The notes below the pieces were generated by a model that had not been told where the DNA came from, made no database searches, and saw only the letters and a program-made list of their open reading frames with translations. A stretch of 24,809 nucleotides of DNA from Chara braunii (taxonomy: Eukaryota > Streptophyta > Charophyceae > Charales > Characeae), in contig BFEA01000074.1 in assembly GCA_003427395.1 (NCBI GenBank), positions 1,602,249 to 1,627,057 on the forward strand, read 5' to 3'. This document shows positions 15,942-24,809 of this stretch, piece after piece. The stretch's first letter is position 1. Every line of letters begins with the position of its first letter. Both the position numbers and the translations under genes were made by a program.

Positions 15942-16521
15942 CAGGTGACACGTGCGGCGCGGGAGAGGGAAGCGGAAGGGGCGGCAGGTGGCGGCGCGGG
16001 AGAGGGAAGTGGAACGGGCGACAGGAGGCGGCGTGGGAGCTCCACAATTCGTGGCGGCTTGTTTGGACGTTGGTGGTCGTGATGGCCTTTCCATTCGTTG
16101 CGTACGTGTACAGCGTGTTGCTCCTGCGTGTAGACGACCGATGTTTTTGGTCGTTCACTCTGGCAGGGGTGCTTTGTGACTTCGATCGTCGTTGTGTGTG
16201 GATGTGGTTAGTGTGTCGGTGCTGCGAGTTGACGAGTGACGTTAGACGGCGTTCGCTTCAGCACGTTGTAGGAGGGTTTTCAATTTCGGTGATCGGTGTT
16301 GTGTGTTGTTGTCAACGCAGCTTGCTGCGAAAGAACTTGATTGCGCTTGGAGCGCACCTTAAATTTTTTAATCTTGTGTTCGTTGTTTTCGTCAGTTCGC
16401 TGGCATGACTGAATGGTCATTCGTCTGTTTGATTAGTCGTTCGGATTAATCATGAATAGTCGTTCGTTTGTTCAATCTGCATGCACACATTTCATCTTCT
16501 TTTTCTTATTTCGTTGTCGCT
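15942..16521. other. Harbinger internal region, no gene recognised
   Basis: GGAGAGGGAAG/GGCGGC-type short repeats lie at 15950-16040, then GT-rich sequence. Open frames here are low-complexity (Gly/Arg one way, Pro the other) and not trusted. It is probably the 3' flank of the plus-strand genes. Confidence 0.45.
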
Positions 16522-16559
16522 CGTTTGTTTGTTTGTTTGTTTGTTTGTTTGTTTGTTTT
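16522..16559. repeat. (TTTG)n microsatellite
   Basis: About nine GTTT units. Confidence 0.95.
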
Positions 16560-17169
16560 GCAGTTTTTCCAATGCCACCCCAAAACCGTGTTTGATTATG
16601 ATTTCAACAGTCGAAGGAAGACAATGCGCACAACCCCATAGAGCAGATGATGTCCAAGAACACATCTTGTGAACATGTAATGGCACAGTGCATCTTCGTC
16701 CATATTGATCATCGCAATGAAATAGCAACACTAAGAATAACAACACATACTAACAGTCGACTATATTAACATTGGAAGAAAATTACGAAATCGTGGATCA
16801 TTTCATTAAAAAGACATCAAAATGCAACGTAAGGGGGACAAGTTTCAGGCCTACCCGCATGACCAACCCTGCTCTCTCTTTTAAACGACACCAGCTGTTA
16901 AAAAAAAAAACGGCGCACTTGACACCCGCAGTGCACCATATCCCCACTACATAACGTAAACGCCAATAAAAAAACTTTGTGAACAACGGCCATGCACATC
17001 CACGAATCACGACGCCGACGAACTATAACCTCCAACGCAAACTACCAACCCCAGGGCGGGACGCGCACTAACAACCCAATCAAGGTTGGACGAAACAACG
17101 AATCTGCCCTCCGACCAGTGTTGCAATGACTACACTTCCACGCGCTATCGTCCACCATGTGAACACGAC
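16560..17169. other. Region between convergent Harbinger genes
   Basis: AT-rich at first, then mixed. There is no coding signal. It should contain the 3' ends of transcripts from both sides; no terminator or polyadenylation signal is called with confidence. Confidence 0.45.
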
Positions 17170-18490
17170 TCAATCGTGTTTCATTCGTTCCGCCAAAGCA
17201 TTCCGCAGGGCCAACGCTTCCCTCGTTGACTCAATCATCGACAAAGGCTGAAGGGGCTCTTCGATCCCCAGGTCCACACGACGTCGCACACCATTAGCGT
17301 CAACCTCCCCTAGCAGATTCTCGTCGAACGAAATTTCAGCGTTGATCAGTATGTTGTGCAGTATACAGACGGTGGTGAACTGCTGCGGGATCGTGTCCAG
17401 GTTCGTCTTGTGCGTCCACGGAAATAGCCGCCACATGCCCTTCAACCTGCTGAACGCCCTCTCCACCACTCCCCTCGCCACCTTCTGTTTGTTATCAAAG
17501 CACTCCTGGTCGACGTGCTGATTGACGCCTCCATACGGGACGACCATCCATTTCGAAGGGGGGTAGCCATAGTCTGCCAGGACGTACCCGTTCGTCTTCA
17601 CGCCGAACGGTAGGTCATAGGGGGACCACGAAACAACGACCCCTCCTCCGCGCGCTGCGACAGGCTGGACAACTGGAGCACCCTTATGTTGTGGCAGCTA
17701 CCCGGGTATCCCATGTGCACATCGAGCTCACGCAAGTCCACGTCGACGACAACCTGCACGACGATGGAGAAACGACGCTTCCTATCGTAGTAGTTTTCGC
17801 ATGGAGCGTTCGCGGGCTTGCCCACGTAGATGTGAGTACAGTCAATGCAACCGTGGCAATTGGGGAACCCTTTATCAACGAACGCCCACAGAACGACGAG
17901 TTTACGAACTTCAGCCGGCTAGGCAATCTTCTCTCCGAACACCCGGAGCAGCGCGACAGTAACATCGCGGACGGCAACCAGGCCAGAAGCTCGTCCAATA
18001 CCGAAGTTGCACGTGTTGCTCTCGTACATCTCCCCTGTGGCCCACCTGTACAGTGCGTACGCCACAATCTGGTCTGGCTGCAAAGACTCTCTGTAGAACG
18101 TCACCCGCCGCTGAAGATGAGGCGCACACGCCTCCACGATTTCCCGGAACACTCGAGGCGACATGCGTAGCTTATCCTAGAAGTAGTCGTCTGTCGCGTC
18201 GTCGCATTGCCTGAGGTCTTCCCACGTGCCTCCTGTCTTGCGCTTCATCCACCACCTCAGTGTCGCTCGAGGAATCGCTCCACAACCCAACGCGTAGCAC
18301 AACTGAACAACAGCCTCCGACGTCGCCACGTAGTCGGGCCCATCGTCAGGAGCTTGTGTCAATGTCCTCCGTCTACGCGCGCGCAGCTGCTCCTTCAGTC
18401 GTCCCAGCGCCCTCTCCTGCTGACATCAAAGAACGATGGTGGACACGGCCGCCGCCACGTCCTGCAGCTCATGAGGCGTCAACACCTCAC
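17170..18490 (-). pseudogene. PIF/Harbinger DDE transposase (DDE_Tnp_4 type), broken
   Basis: It would cut and join the transposon ends. Reading right to left: an N-terminal region (QQERALGR, ALGCGAIPRATLRWWMKRKT), MSPRVFREIVEACAPHLQRR and YRWATGEMYESNTCNFGIGR (helix-turn-helix-like part), then FPNCHGCIDCTHIYVGKPAN with the first catalytic Asp, YYDRKRRFSIVVQ, GYPGSCHNIRVL, LADYGYPPSKW with the second Asp, and ARGVVERAFSRLKG with the Glu. The last two are 37 residues apart, fitting a DD(35-37)E triad. Three in-frame stops interrupt it (TGA 18426-18428, TAG 18177-18179, TAG 17919-17921), and a one-base loss in a C run near 17620 shifts the frame. The usual HDSR motif reads HNIR. The true start is not certain. 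The neighbouring element has Trp where the 18177 stop lies, so that stop is secondary. Confidence 0.85.
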
Positions 18491-19070
18491 GTCTACCCTC
18501 TCCGCCGCCCTCCATAGCCGCGACCTGGACACGGACCCGTCGCTCCGCTGCCGTCTGTGTCGTCCTTCCACACCCGACGAAGAAGCCGAAGACGTCCGTC
18601 GAAAGCTGGCCCCTTTTCTCTGGATGCAGTCCCTCACACGGAAACCTGTTGCAAGGCGCGGTCGACGTGTGCGAAGGTCCAGGGCAATGGATGCACTAGA
18701 CGCTGTCCGCGCAGTCGCAGCGGCCGGGGGACGGAAGTACCGCCGCCGCTTAACCCGTTTCCGCAATACGCCGTCTTCGTGCCGCCGCCCACACGTCATC
18801 GTTGTCGTCGCAACAGTCATTCGAAATTCGAATTTCAAACATCGACGCCCTTCGGGTTAAAAAAATTTTCGCGTCGCCCGCCGTATGTCGTTTCCGGCCA
18901 CACGTCGCTGGACCACCCCGCCACCACACGGACGAAAGAAGCTGGACCAAGGACGACCAACCCCGCAGCCGCTAATTTCCGTATGAAAACAGCCGCGGGC
19001 AAGCCACAAGGAAACATCCCCGGGGGAGGTCCCCAAGGATGAGTGGAACGACGCCGCAAATTTCCCTTAA
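18491..19070. other. Harbinger right internal flank, no gene recognised
   Basis: GC-rich, with several overlapping open frames that look like composition artefacts (Arg-rich on the plus strand, 18207-18860). This is the upstream side of the minus-strand transposase, so its promoter should lie here; no specific element was identified. Confidence 0.45.
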
Positions 19071-19098
19071 GAGCCACAAGGAAATTTCCTTGTGGCTC
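19071..19098. promoter_or_regulatory. Right subterminal 28-bp palindrome of Harbinger element
   Basis: Perfect 28-bp palindrome with centre GGAAATTTCC and arms GAGCCACAA/TTGTGGCTC. It shares its central 20 bp with 12993-13012 at the left end and lies 32 bases inside the right terminus. A likely protein-binding or hairpin site for transposition. Confidence 0.6.
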
Positions 19099-19146
19099 AA
19101 GGAACTCGTAAGGAGTGTCTAATGAGCTCCTAAATATATAAAAAAA

Positions 19147-19283
19147 GGGCGTACTCACACTAGGCCCTCAAAACCATAAAATCACAAAATCAGCGGCCAG
19201 ATAAACGACTCCTTTTACAAGGACTTGATCTGGCCGCTGATTTTGCCATTTTGTGATTTTGAGGGCCTAGTGGGAGTATACAC
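19147..19283. mobile_element. Foldback MITE 1
   Basis: Arms 19147-19202 and 19228-19283 are near-complementary, including ACTAGGCCCTCAAAA outside and ATCAGCGGCCAGAT inside, with a loop of about 25 bases. TAA follows on the right (19284-19286); the left flank is an A-run without a clear duplication. It lies 16 bases from the Harbinger end. Confidence 0.8.
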
Positions 19284-19323
19284 TAAGTTGGTACACCCAT
19301 GAATTGTTCAAATACTGGAGTAA

Positions 19324-19570
19324 GGGCGTATTCATACTACCGTCTTCACCCGAATAGAACTCGCGATCATTATAGCTGTATTTGGCAGACCTTCAAGTCT
19401 AGATACAATGATACTGACTGGGTGTTCTACTCAGGGGGTAAACACCGTAGGCCCTCAAAATTGCAAAATCACAAAATCAGCGGCCAGATGGAGTCCTTGT
19501 AGAAGGAGGCATCAATCTGGTCATTGATTTCACTGTTTTGCGATTCTGCGGACCTGGTGTGCGTATAGTC
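19324..19570. mobile_element. Foldback MITE 2, related to MITE 1
   Basis: The core hairpin (about 19434-19489 with 19513-19568) shares AGGCCCTCAAAA and AAAATCACAAAATCAGCGGC with MITE 1. The left boundary is placed at GGGCGTATTCATACT, which resembles the MITE 1 end and is preceded by TAA (19321-19323); TAA follows at 19571-19573. The segment 19340-19433 is extra relative to MITE 1. The exact left edge is uncertain. Confidence 0.55.
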
Positions 19571-20073
19571 TAAGGGGCTCGTTAGACACTCCTCGGGCGC
19601 GTAAAGTCCCCGAGCAAATTATTGTTCCACCTATCCTCTGGGATAAAAAGGAAAAGAAAATGTGAAAATATTTTCTTCGGGAATCCTCGGGGCGTCCTCG
19701 GGCTACAACCATTTTGTGGCCTTCCCCAATGTACTTCCCTAGGTCCCTCGGAGGTCAAGGATGTGCGATAATCGGAGCGGCAAGAGAACCAAACATCGAC
19801 AATAATTTTCGTCGGCTGGTCCATTGGAGTACCTACCGGCCACCACATGGACATCTTGGGTTGTCAACGTTCAACTTCCAGGATCCTTACTCCAACGGTA
19901 ACCGTTGGTGGCCGGGCGGCCTCCCCGAACGTCTTCAACCGGTGTTCTCCCTCGCAGTGCGAACCGCCAAACGGAAAGGGCTTCAACGGTTGGCAAAATT
20001 GAATCTTTTAGCCGACCCGCCTTTCGATTTCGCATTGTACTCGGGGACGTAAAACGTTAGAGGGCATTTGTCG

Positions 20074-20580
20074 GATGCTGCGGTTTGCCGTTTGCTCCCT
20101 TCTTCATCACCGTTTGGTGGAGATGTACCGGCGTCGTGTAGTTACTTCCCTTCCCTACGTGTCCTTCATGGTCGACGTCTTTCGAAGGCTGCTGCTGCTG
20201 CTGCTCCTGATAATCATTTTGTTTGTCCTTCTAATCGTCTTCCACGTCTGCATCCTTAGCAGGCTGTATGGACACACACAAGAGGCGTTCTGCGAAGAAG
20301 GGCATCATCATGGACGAACGTCAGGCGAAGAGCAGGTCTTCAGTGGACCACTCCACGAGCGACCACGCAGGTGATGTCCCGGCTCGCAGTGCAAGAGAGT
20401 ATGACCCGTTAGAGTGTGTGTGTCGTATGTTGTCCTTTACCGGCTTCTCCCTTCATCGTCGCCGTTCGGTGGACCTTCACCGCCACTGCCGCTCCTAGTC
20501 GCAATTTTGCTTGTCATGGTCCTCTTGTTCCACGTGTGCATTCTCTATCGTTGATGGGCAACCTCTATCGAAGGCCTCCA
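20074..20580 (+). pseudogene. Remnant of Harbinger hydrophobic-leader ORF, two blocks
   Basis: Block one (about 20155-20262) encodes LLLLLLLIIILFVLLIVFHV then CILSRL; one frame over follows HKRRSAKKGIIMDERQAKS and REYDPLE. Block two (about 20485-20566) encodes PLLVAILLVMVLLFHVCILY. Both resemble the larger element's leader (VFFHLCF, ARKRRSSKNG, QAYDP). The shared pattern is a hydrophobic helix ending in F-H-x-C. Frameshifts and stops separate the pieces. Two blocks in one element suggest internal duplication or a nested older copy. Confidence 0.55.
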
Positions 20581-20661
20581 ACAGAGAAGACGAGGGATTG
20601 ACACCGACTGCAGTCGACATCGACATCGGTAGTGCATCTCACGGGCGATCGTCCAGACTGG

Positions 20662-21081
20662 ATGTAATCACTATCGTCCGAAAGACACGTGGCGACATAT
20701 GCAACTTCTCCCATAAGTACTCCTTCGTCGCATCATCGCATTGCCTAAGATCATCCCACGCCCCCCCCCCCCCCCGTCCTCCTTTTCATACACCACCTCG
20801 GCGTCGCTCGTGGAAGAACACTGCAACCCATAGCGCAACAAACCAGAGTACAGCCTCGGTGATGGCCATGGTATCCAACCCTTCGAGTGGGACTTGATGA
20901 AGCGTCTTCCTCCTCCACGCGCGGATTTGTGCTCCCACTCTGCCCAATGCCCTCTCCTGCTGACAACGAAAGAGCATAGTCGTCACGGCCGCTGCCACGA
21001 CTGTCTTCTCGATCGTCATCAACTTCGCACGTTCATCGTCGCTGCCGCCTTCCATCAGCACGTGTGTTGCAATGCTCATGA
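20662..21081 (-). pseudogene. N-terminal fragment of Harbinger transposase
   Basis: Read right to left: TVVAAAVTTMLFRCQQERAL, AITEAVLWFVALWVAVFFHE, then, after a frame change at the 15-C run (20761-20775), WDDLRQCDDATKEYLWEKLH and MSPRVFRTIV. These align in order with the larger element's transposase N-terminus. TGG (Trp) occupies the position that is TAG at 18177-18179. The catalytic part is absent. Confidence 0.75.
20761..20775. repeat. Poly-C tract of 15
   Basis: A homopolymer lying inside the transposase fragment, coinciding with its frame change. Its length may be unreliable. Confidence 0.9.
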
Positions 21082-21540
21082 ACCACGGAAATACAACAGC
21101 CTACGAACTCGCCACAATCACGGTAACCTCAGCGCCAAGTCGTCCCCGACATTCCCCGCGTGTGCTGGACCCCACACATACGTGCGGCGCCAGGAGGAGG
21201 CGATGGCGATGGAACTTCATGGGGCGCTCACAAATTCCTCTAGACTTATGACGACTCCACAGCGCCGCTGCAAATGCCCGTTTCCACCGTCACCAATATG
21301 AACGCCACCTGCCCCGTGTTGCCATAGTGACGTCCAACACCCGATTCAAAATTTGATTTTCAAATGGGGAGGGTCTTTTTTTTTTACCCCGTCGCCAGCA
21401 CCTTTCAAAATTTTCCGCCTTCGGCAGTTGGACCACACCGTACCGAGACGGATATCACCCAATGGAGCAAGGCATTGCCCCCCCTCGGGGGCCAAAAGGA
21501 ATCATCCTTGTGAGACCACCCTGATGATAGGTGGAATGAT

Positions 21541-21585
21541 GGTGGGAATTTCCTTCAAAACCCCGAAGGAAACTTCCTTCGGCCC
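21541..21585. promoter_or_regulatory. Right subterminal inverted repeat of the deleted Harbinger
   Basis: CCGAAGGAA and TTCCTTCGG arms are separated by AC, in the position of the 28-bp palindrome of the larger element. Confidence 0.5.
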
Positions 21586-21660
21586 CGGGGACGCCCCAAG
21601 GAGTGTCTTATGAGCCCCTAAGCTCAAGAGAAACTGCCACAGATGGAAGTTCCCTTTTAG

Positions 21661-23400
21661 GACATATCATCCGAACAAGACTCAGACCCGGACTCAGACG
21701 TGGACGCCAAATCTGAGATGGAAGAAAACGGGACTTCGATTGGGGATCTACCGAATCCCTCTCCCCCCGCCGAAGCGACTCTCACCGCAGACCATCAGAC
21801 CCTTTTCCACCATCTGACAATACAACAGATGGCAGACCTCTAAAAGCAGCAGGAGGAGTGGAATCAGCCTTACATGCACCGTAAAGACCCTGATAATATC
21901 ACTGACGGGGAAGGGGCGGACCATATGGGCCCGAAACTCCTTCGACAACAACTGCAAGGAGTCCAATGCTGTGTTCACATCCAAAGGGAGGAACTGGGAC
22001 TGTTGGATACACTTGACCACCAACATGCGCAATCTGAGTGCCAGTACTGGCGAACACACCTGCTGAATAACTGTACCGACACTCTGCACGCCTGCTGTGC
22101 ACCTGTGATTACAGCCCACCAGACTGAAGGAGGCACACACCCGGACCAGGATCTCACAATGTCAGAAGCACAACACATGGGTGAAAAAGGGAGGAACTGG
22201 GACTGTTGGACACCAACATGCGCAATCTGAGTGTCAGTACTGGCGAACACACCTGCTGAATAACTGTACCGACACTCTGCATGCCTGCTGTGCACCTGTG
22301 ATTACAGCCCACCGAACACACCTGCGGAATAACTGTACCGACACTCTGCACGCCTGCTGTGCACCTGTGATTACAGCCCACCAGACTGAAGGAGGCACAC
22401 GCCCGGACCAGGATCTCACAATGTCACAAGCACAACGCATGGGTGCAAATGAGTCCACACAGTCCACACACCCCCTAGAAGGCATACACCCAGCTTATGA
22501 CTATGACATGGGTACTGTTGTACTCCCACCTCATAATGGCGAGAGGATCCATCGAGCTCTAGACCTTGTAATGGAATCAGCTCTGGCTCAACCAGAACTT
22601 AGCAGAGAAGGGGCCATGTCTGGACAGTTCCAAGGATCGGAACTGGGCCAAGATGCACAAACGAAACTAGAACGGAAAAACAACCACGATCAACAACAGC
22701 TAGTCAGAGACAAATATGTGCACGCACAACCCAAGGAGCTCACCAAGTGGATACTGCAGAACTCGCTGGGCCCGTCAAGCAGATCCCTGGCTGAGATTAT
22801 CCCCCCACTTCACTGCATTGGGAGAAAATTCGCCGGAGAATCATGGGAAAACGCGCAATCAAATAGACAATAAATCAGTATCGCAGAATGCAGGATATCA
22901 ACTGGGTATGGTGGCGAAAACCATCATCACCACAGTGGTTGATTTGCTAGATGAGTTACATAATAGAACTGTACCAAATGATCCCAATGCAAGGGAAGGA
23001 AGACAAAATGGAGATGTACACGGAGGACAAACAGTTTTGGCCCTCAGTGCTAGTTGAGGAGATTGGAGCTGTGCTCCACCTCAATCCCGAGGACCAAGGA
23101 GGTCAGATGGTGCACGTCCTCCCTCCCACCTTGCAAAGGATTCCTGCTGGCCTCTTGGCCACAACTAAGTCAGGGGTACAACACACAGTTGAAGTGGCCC
23201 CCATGGTAGCTACGGTGATGGAGATGCTGTCAAACAAGGTCTCAAAAGAGGTACTGCAAGTGGGTAACTTTGAGGAATCAGAATCAGAATCAGAATCAGA
23301 CGAAGATTTTGAACAGGAACCCGCTCCTCTGCATACAATACCCGCTCGATCGTTAAGGTCCCCCAAGTCATCGACATGCCTACTCGGGAAAGTCGAATGA
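21661..23400 (+). pseudogene. Decayed LINE-associated ORF (ORF1-like, acidic, coiled-coil)
   Basis: The frame opens at 21661 with SSEQDSDPDSDVDAKSEMEE, then LFHHLTIQQMADL, a TAA at 21841-21843 and KQQEEWNQPYMHRKDPDN. It continues through a tandem duplication, then in other frames: GTVVLPPHNGERIHRALDLV (to 22873), NAGYQLGMVAKTIITTVVDL (about 22895), and FWPSVLVEEIGAVLHLNPED, ending in a Ser/Glu-rich stretch and a stop at 23398-23400. Position directly upstream of an endonuclease domain suggests the first ORF, or N-terminal part, of a LINE. No ORF1 family domain is recognised. The 5' end is abrupt, 40 bases from the Harbinger terminus. Confidence 0.45.
21993..22430. repeat. Tandem duplication (~200 bp) with a ~75-bp internal repeat
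   Basis: A unit beginning GGAACTGGGACTGTTGGA and ending at CAATGTCA..AGCACAAC..ATGGGTG occurs at about 21992-22180 and again at 22194-22445. In the second unit a piece from ACACACCTGC to ACAGCCCACC is itself doubled. Copies differ at few bases, so the event is recent or the region is slippage-prone. Confidence 0.85.
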
Positions 23401-23459
23401 GGTTAAACAGAGGGAGACTGCAGAAGCGCAATAAGAGGATATGCAACTTAATGCAAGCT

Positions 23460-23971
23460 CAATCAATGATGGAGTGTGCAGTATATCATCCACCCCCGTC
23501 GCCGCCTTTACCAGCACCGCCCCCCGACCCCGGGGTACAACCTCCACTAAGACGCCCTCCACAGTGGATGCGCGAGATCACTCGGGTTGAGTTGGATGTT
23601 AGAGCACTCAACCTCAACGGTCTGGCCCAGGCCTCTCAGGAAAAAAAAATGCAATCTGGAAGATGTTTAGAGCAGAAGGTGCAACTACCTGGCAGGACGC
23701 GATCTGTGTGTAAGAAACACACCTGATACACTCACCCACTCGCAAAGCCAAGGGAAAATGGATCTGGCCGTACGAGTCCTTCTCGGCCCCAGGGAAGTCG
23801 GGCACATCAACAGGGGTAGCCATTTGGATCCCCCCCTCGTTGAGACTGACCCCGTTGGAGTACGAGTACAACCACCACAATGGGAGATGGGTGTACCTCA
23901 GAGCAGTGCTGGGGGAGGAGGAAATTGGCATATACCGTAAAGGACCCAGGCAAGCATTGAAGCACCACTAA
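23460..23971 (+). pseudogene. LINE apurinic-like endonuclease domain, 5' part
   Basis: A proline-rich linker (to about 23560) leads into LDVRALNLNGLAQA (23595 on), the typical first strand of exonuclease-endonuclease-phosphatase domains (Asn in NLNGL). A 9-A run (23641-23649) causes a frame change, after which NAIWKMFRAEGATTWQDAIC leads to V-stop-ETHL at 23708-23725. The canonical motif is QETH, so TAA at 23711 probably replaced CAA. Then TSTGVAIWIPPSLRLTPLEY and RWVYLRAVLGEEEIGIY follow, as expected for these domains. Similarity ends near 23940. The rest of the nuclease and all of the RT are missing, unusual because LINE copies normally lose the 5' end. Confidence 0.7.
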
Positions 23972-24480
23972 TAGAAAAGACCAATCCGAATCCGATTTTA
24001 CCACAATAGTAATCAAGACCAAGAGGTTAACATTGGCAGACATAGGTTTTTCCAAGTAGAAAAATTACTCCAGAATTGTACTTTTAGAAATTGAAAATCA
24101 GAAATCAAAATTTGGAAATCTCTCTGAGACATCTTTTGGAAAGTAAAATTTAAAAAACGAGATTTAAAAAATCTATCTAAGATGTCCAATATTGGACTCA
24201 CGAACATATGAAATCAAGAAAATAGTCCTGATCGTAGTTAAGATCTTATTAAAGGAAACAACTATATGGCAAAGAACATACTCTTGAATAGGAGTTTTTC
24301 GGAAAATCATTGTGAACGATATAAAGAAACGAAGTACTATCGAAAAACTCTTCGAAAAAAGTGATCAACAAAAACTTGTTGATCATCAAGCGAAACAAGT
24401 ACCAGATCATCTCAATCAATCGGCCTAGAGAAAAAGGACAATCGAGAATCCTGAATTGAAATCACACTTGCGGCGCATCG
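23972..24480. other. AT-rich sequence, no gene recognised
   Basis: No ORF of interest. GAAATTGAAAATCAGAAATC-type short repeats lie around 24088-24175. A perfect 10-bp-arm hairpin (TGATCAACAA, loop AAAC, TTGTTGATCA) lies at 24362-24385. Confidence 0.5.
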
Positions 24481-24560
24481 ACGTGCGCTGCACCGCGCAC
24501 ACGCGCCGCACTGCGCACAGCGCATGATGCGGGCGCACGGGGTGCGGCGCACCCCGAAAA
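24471..24560. other. GC-rich tract with TGCGC repeats and hairpin
   Basis: Repeated TGCGC/GCGCA pieces are followed by a perfect hairpin, CGGGGTGC / GCACCCCG around a GGC loop (24538-24556). It stands out sharply from the AT-rich sequence on both sides. Confidence 0.7.
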
Positions 24561-24708
24561 TAAGGTGTCGAGAAAAAAAAAAAAAGTTGGGGAGGGTTGT
24601 TTTAGACCTGAGTGGGATGTCGTGTCATAAACCACAAAAAAATATTCACAAAAATTTGAGGTCGCGCGGGGCCTCCGAAAAAAAAAAGGGGCGAAGTTCT
24701 TTTTTTTG

Positions 24709-24731
24709 TTTGTGTGTGTGTGTGTGTGTGT

Positions 24732-24809
<78 letters not shown>
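24709..24809. repeat. (GT)n followed by (GA)n microsatellite at window end
   Basis: Two GT blocks are separated by TTGTTT, then a pure GA run to the last base. Confidence 0.95.

Larger units (their letters stand above)
12895..19130. mobile_element. PIF/Harbinger DNA transposon, full length, decayed
   Basis: The left terminus GGGCCTCGTTAGACACTCCTT and right terminus (reverse complement) GGAGCTCATTAGACACTCCTT match at 18 of 21 positions. TAA lies immediately outside both ends (12892-12894, 19131-19133), the 3-bp duplication expected of PIF/Harbinger. Inside are a minus-strand DDE transposase and a plus-strand Myb/SANT-like gene, the two-gene plan of this superfamily, arranged convergently. Length is 6,236 bp. 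Both genes carry stops and frameshifts, so this copy is not autonomous. The related element at 19574-21618 shares ends and gene fragments. Confidence 0.9.
19574..21618. mobile_element. Deleted PIF/Harbinger relative
   Basis: Ends GGGGCTCGTTAGACACTCC and (reverse complement) GGGGCTCATAAGACACTCC, with TAA on each side (19571-19573, 21619-21621). It is 2,045 bp. It keeps the leader-ORF region and the transposase N-terminus but lacks the catalytic domain and the Myb domain, so it depends on another copy. It is clearly related to the larger element, but subterminal motifs differ: CCGAGG/CCGAAGG in place of CCACAAGG. Confidence 0.88.

Noticed and set aside
18207-18860. A 217-codon plus-strand Arg-rich ORF
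   Set aside because: Antisense to the transposase N-terminus and its flank; composition-driven shadow.
1-24809. CRISPR arrays, bacterial operons, phage features
   Set aside because: No regularly spaced repeats with unique spacers; content is clearly eukaryotic transposable elements.

Overview
This is a repeat-dense eukaryotic nuclear contig. I found no intact host gene. All recognisable coding sequence belongs to transposable elements. A Penelope-like element with an N-terminal GIY-YIG nuclease, PIF/Harbinger elements with a separate Myb/SANT-type gene, and long microsatellites suggest the green lineage, perhaps a charophyte alga such as Chara. That guess is an inference of moderate confidence. 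Both ends of the window lie in (AG)n/(GT)n microsatellites, so it may be a whole contig that broke in simple repeats.

Layout. (1) 391-10189 is a Penelope-like retroelement (PLE) on the minus strand, bounded by direct repeats (391-1119 and 9532-10189, roughly 98% identical by eye). Read from right to left it carries a gag-like ORF1 (zinc-knuckle-like motif, charged coiled coil, SAP-like C-terminus), then a GIY-YIG nuclease, then a reverse transcriptase. All three lie in one reading frame, separated only by a TGA and a TAG. Both direct repeats carry a hammerhead-like core on the element's sense strand. (2) 1307-4620 is a 3.3-kb sequence inserted in the PLE 3' region, with an A-rich tail and a perfect 16-bp target-site duplication, so it arrived by retroposition. 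(3) 10190-12894 is a patchwork of four copies of one short MITE family, three copies of a short retroposon 3' end, and one tRNA-like SINE candidate. (4) 12895-19130 is a complete but decayed PIF/Harbinger transposon with matching TIRs and TAA duplications. It has a plus-strand Myb/SANT-like gene and leader ORF, a second unrecognised plus-strand ORF, and a convergent minus-strand DDE transposase. (5) 19147-19570 holds two foldback elements. (6) 19574-21618 is a deleted relative of the Harbinger element, abutting the second foldback at a shared TAA. (7) 21661-23971 is a decayed LINE-like fragment ending in an AP-endonuclease domain. (8) 23972-24809 is AT-rich sequence, a GC-rich stretch and terminal microsatellites.

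How the parts relate: the PLE proteins would act together (RNA binding, target cleavage, reverse transcription), with a ribozyme-like RNA in the terminal repeats. The Harbinger transposase and Myb-like protein would act together on the TIRs and subterminal palindromes, and may once have mobilised the short MITEs, whose first 8 TIR bases match. Most element genes are interrupted by stops or single-base frameshifts, and several of the stops fit C-to-T (or opposite-strand G-to-A) change.
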